The notes under the pieces were generated by a model that did not search any database, was not told where the DNA came from, and saw only the letters and a program-made list of their open reading frames with translations. This document shows, one piece after another, positions 11,166 through 21,961 of a stretch of 64,000 nucleotides of DNA. Position numbers and translations under genes: made by a program. Numbering within the stretch: the stretch's first letter is position 1; each line of letters opens with the position of its first letter. Source of the stretch: Castanea sativa (taxonomy: Eukaryota; Streptophyta; Magnoliopsida; Fagales; Fagaceae); the NCBI RefSeq assembly GCF_040712315.1, contig NC_134013.1, forward strand, positions 87,674,001-87,738,000, in the 5' to 3' direction.

Positions 11166-12756
11166 ACACCGTTGTTTTATACACACATTCTCAAAGCAAG
11201 AAAAAAAAAATGAAGCTCTTTACTTCGATACTTTTCTCGGCTTCCTTCTTGCTTGGTTGTAATGGCGATGTTAGTAGCCTCATCAGCTCGTCTCTTTTGA
11301 AAGTATGCTTAAACATCGAAACGATCAAGGATGCAATGGATTCTACACTTACAATGCTTTCATAATTGCTGCCCAATCTTTAAGTGCCTTTGGCACAACT
11401 GGTGATGTTACTACACGTAAAAGGGAGCTTGCGGCTTTCTTTGGTCAAACCTCTCATGAGACCACAAGTTATTTACTTAATTTCAGTACTATTTAAAGTT
11501 GTGTTAAGGACCTCACAAGGTGTTTCAATAGTCACAATTATTGTCCCTAGAATTACTCTAATTACAACAAGTAAAAAATATTGTGTCCCTAGAATTACTC
11601 AAAGATTTATAGTTTAACAAAATGAAAATGAAAAACATGCCATTATTGTAATAAGTATCTCCAATATAATATATATAATATTTAAGTGTGTGTTTGGTAT
11701 CACATATTTTTCATATAATTAAGAATACTAGGTTGTACCACTGCACATTTTTAGTGCGCTAGTTACTCCACAAGTATAAGCGCTTGTGGAGTGTGAGGGG
11801 CAAGGGTCAGGGTTCAAGTTTTTAAGAAGGAGTTTAACACACATATATACTTAAATTAGGTTAGAGTAAAATTTCTATCTTATATATAAAAAAAGAAGAA
11901 AAGAATACTAGGCTGTAACTTTTGCTAATATATAAAAACATACATAAGTTATGATAATGAAGTTGTCTTTCCAGCGTAAGTGAGGTAGTCATCTAGGCTT
12001 TCCAGTTAATTCAATTGGTAAAGTTTTTTGTCATCGAATACTAGTTGTTTGTTTTAATTTGTGGGATTGGCTTAATTTTAATTGCAAAAGATGATTATAT
12101 TTTGTGTAGGAGGGTTGTCTACTGCACCTGATGGACCATATGCATGAGAATATTGCTTTGTTAGGGAAGTTAACAGGCAATCTGGAGATCAATATTATGG
12201 TCAAGGACCTATCCAACTTACTTAGTAAGTCTTTAACATAATACAATTTTTTTCAATTATAAGTTAGGGATGCAATTTAATTTTAATACAAACTTTCACG
12301 AATATGGTTGATATGATTTGTTGTGATTGGTACATAATAAAACTCATGTTAGTGGTGGAATTGGATGAAATTGATGTTGCTCATGTAACAACAAGTATAT
12401 AGGTCAACAATTGGTAAAAAAATGTGTCAATAGTATTAATATGATACACAAATCAAAAATTTTGATCCTGACTTTGATCATTTAATTTACATGTTAGCAA
12501 CTACAACTACGATCAAGCAGGAAAAGCCATTGGAGTCAATCTCTTAAACAATCTAGATCTTGTAGCCACAAACACCATCAGATCATTCAAGATAGCCATA
12601 TGGTTTTGGATGACTGCACAAAGAAACAAACCATCTAGCCAAGGTGTCATCACTGGAAATCAGAGACCTTCTTCTTCTAACACTTCCGCTGGTCAAGTCC
12701 TAGGTTATGGTGTAATCCCCAACATTATCAATGGTGGGATCGAATGTGGCCGTGGA

Positions 12757-13769
12757 TGTTAGGACATATGTGATTCATGTTAGAAACATATGTCAACATT
12801 TTATACAATTGACTAATCCTTTGGTAAAACACACTTTACTAGTAATTGTGTAGATTTTGGATGTGTTTAATACTTCAAGGAACAAAGGTTCAAGTCCAAG
12901 TATTGAAGCCATGCAAATCTGTCCAAAGTTCAAGTATTGAAGTGGAGGATTTTAAAGCTCGATAGCTAGTATCTATCGAGGTTTAAAAGAGTTATCTCAG
13001 CCCGAGGCTTGACAACAGCTCGATAGATAGGATATTTGTTGAGATTTATGAAGTTCAGTTTTTTAGAGTTGATTTTCATCCAATCCGTGAATGTATGTTT
13101 GAGCTTTCTTTCCTCACAACCCTAAACATATATAAGGATTATTTTAAGAGCCATCACAGGTTGCACAGTTGCACAAGAGCACAATTACACAAGTGTGAAG
13201 AAAAGTTTGACCGGAAACCTAGTTTGCCCTAGTTCTTCTTTTTCTTGAAAAAGCTGCTGTGTTTGTACACCGTAGGGTTTTGTGATCAAGCAATTTCATG
13301 AACTTCATCATGATAAATAGAAGAATTTTATAGCCAATATCCTTCTCAAGTTGGTGATCAAGTCGTGTACTGAGATCCGTGCATCTTTTGGTTAGTCACG
13401 TACTAGGAGCCATGCAATACAAGGAGAGATTGTCACTACAGAACAAGTCCAATTGTGTATTGGGGTAAGAGTTCATCTGTAGGTTGGTATAAGGTATTGA
13501 GATTTCTTTACTTGTAACTACTTGTTTTGATAATAGTGGATTATCGGGAGTAGTGACCTTAAAATCACCTAGTGGGATTTTTGCCTCGAAAATTTTCCCC
13601 ATTCTTAAACAAATCACTGTGTCAACTTTTTATTTTTCGCTACATTATATTTTAGTTGGTGATTTGTTTATGTTGTCACGTACATTGCATGTTAAATTGA
13701 TTAATTAATAAATTTGGGTAATTAATTAATTAATTTATCACAAGAGGTCAATATAATTTTGGCCTATCA
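12757..13769 (+). repeat. 5' LTR of the gag-only element (family L1)
   Basis: 1013 bases, starting TGTTAGGACATATG and ending GGCCTATCA. It contains several CTATCGAG/CTCGATAG words. Related LTRs lie at 20-1045 (minus), 22647-23652 (minus) and at 63858 to the window end (plus). Confidence 0.92.
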
Positions 13770-13785
13770 AGTGGTATTAGAGCAG
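13770..13785 (+). other. Primer-binding site
   Basis: TGGTATTAGAGC begins two to three bases after the 5' LTR. It matches the usual copia primer site complementary to initiator tRNA-Met (TGGTATCAGAGC) at all but one base. Confidence 0.75.
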
Positions 13786-13841
13786 GCACACTCTGATTAG
13801 GATTTAATCTTTACTGTGTGATCCATTGACCCCTGTTTGTC

Positions 13842-15681
13842 ATGGATAGAGGACAGTCACTCATTGTACCTCCTTTATTTGAAAGTGTGGCAAGCTATAG
13901 AGATAGGCTGGACTAAGTCGAAGGAAGCGTTGGTCAACTAGGATGATACAAAGATCAAGGCGGCAAACTTCAATAGCAGGGCATTGAATGCTTTATTCAG
14001 TGCAGTCATAAATGAAGAGTTCAAGAAGATATCCTCCACTAAAACTGCAAAAGAAGCATGGACCATTCTCCAGACAACGTATGAGAAAACCATGGCTGTC
14101 AAGGATTCGAAGTTTTAGAGGCTCACTACTAGCTTCAAAGAAATTAAAATAGAGGAGAATGAGTCATTTGATGAGTTCTATGCCAGGTTTAAGAACATAG
14201 TAAACTCAGCTTTTAATCTTGGGGAAACTATTCTCGAACCCAAGATTGTGAGAAAGGTGCATAGATCTCTACTCTAGAGATTCCATGCTAAGATCACCGC
14301 AATTAAGGAGTCAAAAGATATTGACAAAATTCCATTGACAGAGCTAGTTAGAAATCTGGAGACCTATGAGTTGGGTTTGTCTAAGATCGGGAAGTCAAGC
14401 ATGGGCAAAAGCATGGCATTGAAGGCCAAGAGCAGCGACACGGATGAGTCTTCTGACGATGATGATTCTAAAATGAAGTCCTACATCACCCGACAGTTCA
14501 AGAAAATCATGAAAAATGCCAATGCAAAGGGCATCGACAAGGCCCATAGACAATCAAGTTCATCTCATTCTAAGAGCCAAGACAAAGGGAAGAAGGATGC
14601 TAGGGATGGTGGTCAGTACACTGTTCTATTAGGACCTAAGTGTTTTTGGTGTCAAGGCTTCGGTTACATGAAACAAGAGTGCCCTACTTATCTTAAGTCC
14701 ATTGGAAAAAGCAAAGCACTTGCTACTACCTTGAGTGACACCGAACCTGAGGATGATTCCAAAAATGAAGATGATGGAATTCTAAATGCCTTTACCGCCA
14801 CTGTTAATTCTACTGAGAGGATTGTAGAAGATGTAGATGAAGAAGAAAACATGGTGGAATCAAAGTTTGAGAAGATGGATAAGCAAGATGACATCCACAC
14901 AGCCTATGCAAAGTTATACAAGGTCTCCGAAAAGCATGAGAATTTGTATAGGTTGGCCACTAAGAAGCTCAGTGATGTGGAGCTTGAGCGAGAACAACTC
15001 TCCACAAAATTTGACGAAGCAAATTAGACCATTAAAGCATTGAGGTTTGAAAACAATTTCTTGGTTGAGAAGCTCAAGAAGCTTAAGGCAGATCTGTTCC
15101 AAGTTAGAGCTCAATTGGAGAGGACCTCAAGTGCAAAGCTTGATGAGATGCTTAACACACAAAAATCTGTCTCCGATCGAACTGGTTTGATGTATGATTT
15201 CTCTTCTCCTAATATTGCTTCTTTTAGTACTACTATTTTTGTTTCTCCTGCTAATAATATTGAATCTGAGAATAATGATGCCAAAAATGTGATATCTAGT
15301 GAGAACATAGACAATGGTAAATCTATCTTAGGAGCACCCCCTAAGCTTACTACGAAAGAAATCAAAAACCCTAGGGCTAAGAAGAGTAATGCTCAAAAGT
15401 CCAAATAGAAGAAGCAGCATCTCTGTCATCACTGTGGAGTAGCTAGACACACTTAACCAAATTGCTACAAGTGGCAAACTACTCAACTGAGCAACAACAT
15501 GGTCTCTTCAAGAAACTTGAGTCAGTTTCCATCCTCTTTTGCTCCTCTTGGAAATCTCCTCAAAGCCCTCATGTTCCTTACGAACTTGAACGGTTGCAAT
15601 TCTTCCCCCTTTCCACCGATTCAAGGGTTCACCAAAAGGAAAGGTTCTTCTAAGGTGTGGAAGGAAAAAGACTCCAAGTGA
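13842..15681 (+). pseudogene. gag: Copia-type gag (UBN2 family), degenerate
   Basis: After an ATG at 13842 the start matches typical plant copia gag, then about 50 residues appear lost and the frame changes. The main gag core (for example NFNSRALNALFSAV and the ESFDEFYARFKN stretch) reads to a Lys/Ser-rich middle, an acidic segment, a coiled-coil-like Glu/Leu region near 14880-15130 and a tail KRKGSSKVWKEKDSK. Two CCHC knuckles are visible. In the first (CFWCQGFGYMKQEC near 14641-14682) the zinc-binding His is Tyr. The second (LCHHCGVARHT near 15418) is followed by a stop. At least six in-frame stops occur. Gag normally packages element RNA into particles; this copy cannot give a full-length protein. 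Confidence 0.85.
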
Positions 15682-17563
15682 TTTAGCCATTTTTTCTCTC
15701 TCTCTCCCTCTCTTATTTTTGTTTTTGCATTATTTGAGTGTTTTTAAGATAGTCTAATTTTTTTTATGCATTGTTTTGATTGACTTATTTTTGTTCATTT
15801 TTTTTTTCAGTTTTGTTTTATTTTGCTTTCATTCATAAAAATAAAAAAAATTGAAAAATTAGAAAAATACAAAAACAATGTGTGTTTGTGTACATTGGTA
15901 CTTGTGTATCTTGAATGGCCAATGAAATTTTTTTTTCTAAACTTTGTATCACTTGTAGCTTAGATGACCATCTCTATACACAACTAAGCAAGTGAACTTT
16001 GTGGCTCTTGTTTGTGATGAGTAGGATTAAGTTATCTTTTGTACTTAACACTCGTATCGCTCTTTTTTACGGGAAGGACTAGAAAATCCTTAGGGAAAGG
16101 CATAAATAACCATCTCACTATTATTGTCCGCCAATCATGAAATGACATCTGTATGCTTCGGTATAGCAAAAGTGCAATGTCAAAAAGCTTAACATAATTG
16201 GTATTTCTTTTCTCTTTATTGTATACCAAGGCATGATATGCTTAATAAAAGAAAAATATACAAAGAAAATTAAAGCAAATAAATCAATATGCTTTGAAAC
16301 ATGATTGCAAGCGTGTATTCTAGGAGATGTGGGAGTTATATGTACCTCAAAGGTGATAGTCCCCATCAAGCAGTTATGATCATGTGTGAGTTAAATTAAT
16401 TTACTCATATCTCAAATTGTTATAACATAGAGACACTTATGCAATCTTGCGATATTTTTCACACACAATGTGCAATATTCTTTGCTACTTTTGATACATG
16501 TACAAGAATAATGTGATTTGACCATCACAAGGTTTATTTGTGTTGATATATACTGACTAAACTATCTTAACTTATTTTTGAAATATAAAATTAGTTAGAC
16601 TTGTTTAGTGTGTGTGTGTGTGTTTTGGATCTAAATGCATGACATTTTTCTTGATTGATAGATGATTTTGAGAGCTTAAAATGTTGGTTGAATCCTTGGT
16701 TGAGTTGCATGTTTGATTGCATTCATGTCTATGTTTTTTTTTTTTCTTGAAAAACTCTTTTTAAAGCAATCTCGACAGCTCCTCGACACCTCTCGATAGC
16801 TAGGCTATCTATCGAGCCCTTCAGCTTCTTTTTATCGCAATCTTGATAGCTTCTCGATCCATCGAGAATGTTTTTGTCTCCTTGATAGATGCTCGATAAC
16901 TTTTCGTTCCATCGAGCTTCTTTGATATGGAAATCTCTGGACAGCTCCTTGATAGCTACATCTACCTGTTTTTAATTCTCGACAGCTCTCGATTTATCGA
17001 GGTTTGTGAGATTCCTATAAATAGGATCCTTGCGATACCAAGTTCATTTCTCCCTGATCTCTCTCGACAGAATCAGTCTCATCACCTCCCAAAACCTCTT
17101 TCACTCACTCCAAACCTCATCCCCACTTAGTTTTCTATCTCAAGATCTTCTTTCTTATCTGGTATGATGCTTTCTCACTCAGTAATCATGCATTTCATAT
17201 CTTTTGACCTAACTTTTTGGGATTTTAGAAAAATTTTGGGGTTTTTCAAAATTGATGAAGTTTTTGTAAAATTTTTGGGATGGGTCTTGCTTAAATGATT
17301 TTAAACCATCATGCATTATATCACATTTGCATTATAACAATGTTTCATGCATTTTAGTGTGTGTTTACCTTGTTGTAATGATTGTATGCTGATAGGTTTG
17401 GATTGGGCTGAGCCCATGATATTTTTACTATTTCATATCACATGCTCATACATTTTCATGTATACGTACCTTACATTTTCTATATTCTTATATATTGATT
17501 GTGATTGGTGCATTTTTGCATGTCTCTCTTTCTCCCTCTCTGCTTGTTTCGGTTAGTTGCTCT
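15682..17563. other. Non-coding spacer inside the element
   Basis: About 1.9 kb between gag and the accessory ORF without a supported gene, occupying the place where pol would be. It is T-rich, with a (GT)n run near 16610-16623. From about 16770 to 17005 it holds a cluster of CTCGATAG/CTATCGAG and CTCGACAG words like those in the LTRs. The last few hundred bases are pyrimidine-rich and lead to the ATG at 17564. Confidence 0.7.
16770..17005. repeat. Cluster of CTCGATAG-type motifs
   Basis: About ten short words of the form CTCGAtag, CTCGAcag or CTATCGAG in both orientations within about 230 bases. The same words occur in the LTRs of this family. Role unknown. Confidence 0.7.
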
Positions 17564-18757
17564 ATGGCACCGAGACGAAAATCTACTTCGTCCCAGAACC
17601 TTCTTCATTCTGGGGCATCTACCTCTTCTGATCCTACCCCTTCCCATGTTTGGTTCCGTGATGATAAAGCCCACAAGGACTTTCCGGAGAACTTTTCTAG
17701 ACGAGACATTCATTCGGAACGCCAAGTAATTTTGTCGAACTTCTCTGACACTGACCTACCCACTGTCATTCATAGTAAGGGTTGGGATTCATTATGTGAC
17801 ATCCTAGTCACTTGTCCATTCGTGTTTATACAGGAGTTCTACCCCAACATGCATGGATTTGATTATTTAGTACCTTTATTTGTCATTTGCGTTTGAGGTA
17901 CGCTCATCATGATCACTCCAGATATTGTATCTGACTTGCTCCATGTCCCTAGGGTAGTGCATCCTGACTACCCTGGTTGTGATTGTCTTAAGACCGTGTC
18001 TAAAGATGAGCTTATGTCCTCTTTTCGTGAGTGTCCTTCTGATTGGGGTGATCGTCAGTTCACTCCTTGTTCAACCTTTGCTAAAGGTCCTAGGTTTATT
18101 AACATGGTTATGACTTTTGTTTTAAATCCTTTCTCTTACTATAACTCCATTATAGAGCCCCATGCTCAGTTTTTGCTTTCCCTTTTAGAGCATCTGACTA
18201 TAGACTTCCCCTCTTATTTCATTATTTCCCTCATTGATGTTTATAGGGATATAGTGACTCGTAATGAGCTCATCTTCCCTTTGGCTATCACGAGGATTCT
18301 ACCCCATTTTTCTATTTCCTTTCCCGTTTTCGACCACTTCCATGTCATGTGTGCTATAGATGCCGCTATCGTTAAACAGAGCAAGGTGCAGCTACGTTCG
18401 AGGCGGCTCAGGGCGACAATTCCTCCAACTTCCACAGCTCCATCCACATCCGCTCCCTCTTCTTCTACTGGCGGTATGACTCTCAAGGACATCATGGCAC
18501 AGCTTGTGTGTATGGATGCTCGCCTTGACACTCTCAGTGACAAGTTATGTCAAGTGAACACCCATGTTGGTTGTATTGCACGACAACAGGCGATCATGGG
18601 CGACTTCGTTGCTTCTCCTCCTCCTACTCCAAAGGCTTCTGAGGATGAGAACGATGATGGTGATGGTGATGCTACTGATGCTGAGGATGATAGTGCTAGC
18701 TCTTCCAGTGCTGTCTACTTGATATACTTACCCTTTGTCACCCTTGACAAAAAGTAG
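17564..18757 (+). pseudogene. Accessory ORF, 'putative plant transposon protein' type, one stop
   Basis: One frame runs from ATG 17564 to TAG 18755-18757 (397 codons) and is broken only by TGA at 17894-17896, codon 111. The product starts with a basic Ser/Thr-rich stretch (MAPRRKSTSSQ), then a globular part with VPRVVHPDYPGCD, ECPSDWGDRQFTPC, KGPRFINMVMTFVLNP and SLIDVYRD motifs. A Ser/Thr/Pro linker, a likely coiled coil (AQLVCMDARLDTLSDKL) and an Asp/Glu-rich tail follow. From memory, this resembles the domain called putative plant transposon protein, found in many dicot retroelement ORFs, of unknown function. It has no reverse transcriptase, integrase or envelope features. The nearly open frame in an element with badly broken gag is notable. 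A frameshift near the stop cannot be excluded. Confidence 0.7.
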
Positions 18758-19280
18758 TTTTGAATATGAGAGTAGTCATACTCATAAGAGGAGGGTTAGT
18801 ATAGGAGATTTTTGTTAGGGGGAGTGTTTATATTTTTTTAGGGATGTAGTGAGGACTTATGTATCTTTTTCATTTTATTTTATTTTATATACATTGTTCA
18901 TGTACCTTAGATCTTGTGATCATGCTATGATAGCAAACCTTGTACTTGTTGATATATATACATTTGAGGTTATCATTATAGTTTTTTCACCTATCTTTAC
19001 ATGTGTTGCTTCTTTTCTCTCTTTATACACATGCTTCTTATATCTTGTATGCAATATTTTATTTCTATTTCACACTAAAATGCCTTTATGAGTTTTGTTT
19101 AAAGTGTTTCAGAAATACAGGTTGTCAAAGTCTTTCTTGCCATGAACTCTTTTCTGGTAAAGTTTTTCAAGAGTTTATGTTAAGATAGATTTTACTGTAC
19201 TTAACAAATGAGTATGAGTTTAGTGATTTATAACTTCTCTCATATGTTCATTTGTTTATTGTGGTTTCGTTACAGATTTC
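18758..19280. other. 3' untranslated part of the element
   Basis: AT-rich sequence between the accessory ORF and the polypurine tract. Short open frames are hydrophobic, low complexity and unsupported. Confidence 0.55.
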
Positions 19281-19293
19281 CAAAGGGGGAGAT
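19281..19293 (+). other. Polypurine tract
   Basis: CAAAGGGGGAGAT directly precedes the TGTTAG start of the 3' LTR, the expected plus-strand priming site. Confidence 0.85.
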
Positions 19294-20245
19294 TGTTAGA
19301 ACATATGTGATTCATGTTAGAAACATACGTCAATATTTTATGTAATTTGCTAATCCTTTGACAAAACGCATTTTACTTGTAATTGGGTAAATCTAGGATG
19401 TGTTTAATACTTCAAGGATCAAAGATTCAACTCCAAGTATTGAAGCCATGCAAATTTGTCCAAGATTCAAGTATTGAAATGCAGGATTTTAAAGCTCAAC
19501 AATTAGTATCTATCGAGGTTTAAAAGAGCTGTTTTAGGTTCGATAGCTACTCGATAGATAGGGTATCTGTCAAGATTTATGAAGTTCAGTTTTTCAGAGC
19601 TGATTTTCATCCAATCCGTAAATGTATGTTTGGGCTTTCTTTTCTCACAACACTAAACATATATAAAGATTATTTTAAGGGCCATCACAAGTTGCATAGT
19701 TGCACAAGAGTACAATTGCACAAGTGTAAAGGAAAGTGTGACCGGAAACCTAGTTTGCCATAGTTCTTCTTTCTTTTAAAGAAGCTGCTATGTTTGTACA
19801 CCATAGGGTTTTGTGACAAACCAACTTCATGATCTTCATCATTTACTGGGATCCGCGCATCTTTTGGTTAGTCGCGTACTGAGAGTCGTGCAATACAAGG
19901 AGAGATTATCACTACAAAACAAGTCCAATTGTGTATTGGGATAAGGGTTCAACTCTAAGTTGGTATAAGGTACTAGGATTCCTTTACTTGTAATTGCTTG
20001 TTTTGATAATAGTGGATTTTCGGGAGTGATGATCTTAAAATCACCCGGTAGAGTTTTTGCCTCGGAGGTTTTTCCCATTCGTAAACAAATCACTATGTCA
20101 GCTTTATATTTTCCGCTGCATTATATTTTAGTTGGTGATTTCTTTGTGCTACCACGTACATTGCATGTTGAATTGATTAATTAATAAACTTGAATAATTA
20201 ATCAATTAATTCATCATAAGGGGTCAATACAATTTTGGCCTATCA
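19294..20245 (+). repeat. 3' LTR of the gag-only element (family L1)
   Basis: 952 bases from TGTTAGAACATATG to GGCCTATCA, followed by the target duplication GTGGA. It is about 60 bases shorter than the 5' LTR because of small indels. Confidence 0.92.
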
Positions 20246-20361
20246 GTGGATATAATGATAATGTGGCTAATAGGATTGGTTTCTATAAGAGGTACTCTGA
20301 CATATTGGGAGTAGGTTATGGGAACAACTTAGATTGCTATAATCAAAGGTCTTTTGCCTAA

Positions 20362-21677
20362 ATAGCTCTGGTCCAGAGCAAGAAAATGGTCAGCCAAGTA
20401 CAATAAGAAGACCATATAAATGTATGATCATGAGTCAGAGATTTTCTTATTCAATGAGAAATCTCTAAACTTATACATAAATAAAGAAGATTTATATAAA
20501 TTTGAGTTATATAATACATACTTCTCATCTAAGAAATCATATACTCATTTGGGTATGCACATGACATTCGTTCTCATCTAGGGAGTATATGCTTAAACAC
20601 GTAAAACAAATCTAAGAGCTATATATATTCAGTATCACCCCCCAAAAAAAATGTTTATATTGAAGGGCACTTTTTTACAGGGCTGACTCTAGTCTTTGGT
20701 AACTTAGGCTATTGTCTAAGGCTTTTGGTAGAAAAAGATCCAAAGTTGTATGTAAATAATTGGTTTTAGGTTTTACCCCCAAAATATAATTAGAAGAATT
20801 TAGATGGGCTATATATATGTACTGGATCCGCAACCCAAAGAAGGCACCAAAATTGCGGGTCGATAGATATTTAATCCAATTGAAAATTTAAATTGTTTCA
20901 CAAACAATAAAATGTTAAGTGCATCCAGTAATCATTTACCATAAATTTTTCCTATTGGGTTGTGTCTTCAATTTTGGGAAACTAAATTGTAATCTAAAAT
21001 GTATTAATGAGACAACTGGATTGGAGGGACATTGCATTGAAATAGCAAAAGAATCCCAGGGCTACCAAGAGAGCCTTAGGAAACCCTAAAGTATTCATAG
21101 GGTGACTAGAGTGGAGACTCTAAAACACTCTAATTTGCATTAAGCAAAAAATTAGACTAAAATATAAGAAAATTGTCAAAAATATATAAAATTGAGAAAA
21201 TTACAAATTCAAATCCTATGAACTCTAGAAGATTGTCACAAAACAAGGAAAAAAAAAATAGTCTTATGGAAGATGTCTTCCCTCCTCTCATAGAAGGTGT
21301 GGACCTTATACCATGGGTCTCATACTAAGGTTTACATCTCTTGTGAGAAGAATGATTTTTCCCATAAAAATGAATAATTTCTTGCAAAACATACCAAAAT
21401 GAAGGAATTGAGAGTTTTAATAAATTTTTTAACCATAAATAGCAAAAACACCTACTAAAGGCCTAAATGAAGGAATTTTGTGGCAAAGTAGCATAAGTCA
21501 TGGTCATGAGTTCCTCATAGAAATTCCGTTCAAGTCACCAAATTTTATGCAATTTGATCTTTTTTTTTTTTATTTTTTTTTTTATTTTATAAATTTGTTG
21601 CATGTTGACTTTTGTCTATCTTTTTGTTCAAAGAAACTGTATTCTATCCATTATACACCATCAATGATGATCGATAA
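20362..21677. other. Flank of the split pseudogene, no gene
   Basis: The first ~120 bases match the 3' flank of the other hevein-less copies, with an AATAAA-like motif near 20480. Around 20670-20800 the GGGCTGACTCTAGTC start is like the end of a hAT-type non-autonomous element, but I could not place its other end. The rest is AT-rich and featureless. Confidence 0.5.
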
Positions 21678-21928
21678 GAGCATTCACATTGGGAATGACA
21701 TATGCCATATGTTGGTTCAATTTAGCATAAAAGCCCAAAAACCCCTCACACCATCCGGACTTGTAAAATCTAAGTATTGCAAAAAAATTTGCAATTGTGC
21801 TACAGTACGATTCTAAATGTAGAATCGCACTGTAGCTCAATTGTAAAATAAAAATAAAAATATTTTATTCCTTTTCATTGTGCTAAAGTTTTGGTTCTCT
21901 CATTCAATCCCTCCCCCTCTTCCCTTTT

Positions 21929-21961
<33 letters not shown>

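Larger units (their letters stand above)
12757..20245 (+). mobile_element. Non-autonomous copia-like LTR retrotransposon (gag + accessory ORF)
   Basis: The element has two LTRs beginning TGTTAG and ending CTATCA, a primer-binding-like site next to the 5' LTR, a purine tract next to the 3' LTR, and a 5-bp target duplication GTGGA (12752-12756 and 20246-20250). The interior holds a damaged copia-type gag and a second ORF of unknown function. I found no protease, integrase, reverse transcriptase or RNase H motif in any frame, so movement would need an autonomous relative. The LTRs differ visibly (roughly one site in ten over the first few hundred bases by eye), so the insertion is old. It lies in a chitinase pseudogene exon in the same orientation. 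Confidence 0.9.
11210..20361 (+). pseudogene. Hevein-less GH19 chitinase, split by a retrotransposon
   Basis: Exons are recognisable at 11210-11467, 12110-12224 and 12498-12756, with the end of exon 3 resuming at 20251-20361. The product would have a signal peptide directly followed by the GH19 domain, without hevein domain or linker. Damage is multiple. A T is missing near 11294-11300, shifting the frame. The Trp codon after GPYA is TGA in exon 2. The last base before the first donor is changed. A 7.49-kb LTR element sits in exon 3. On its two sides the exon continues cleanly after removal of one copy of GTGGA. Exon 2 is 33 bases shorter than in the hevein-type genes, removing a loop with two cysteines. 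HETT is still encoded in the shifted frame. It cannot make chitinase. Confidence 0.92.

Noticed and set aside
15111..15365. Minus-strand frame in gag
   Set aside because: Antisense shadow of the gag coding region.
18241..18543. Minus-strand 100-codon frame inside the accessory ORF
   Set aside because: Shadow of the plus-strand frame, with no independent evidence.
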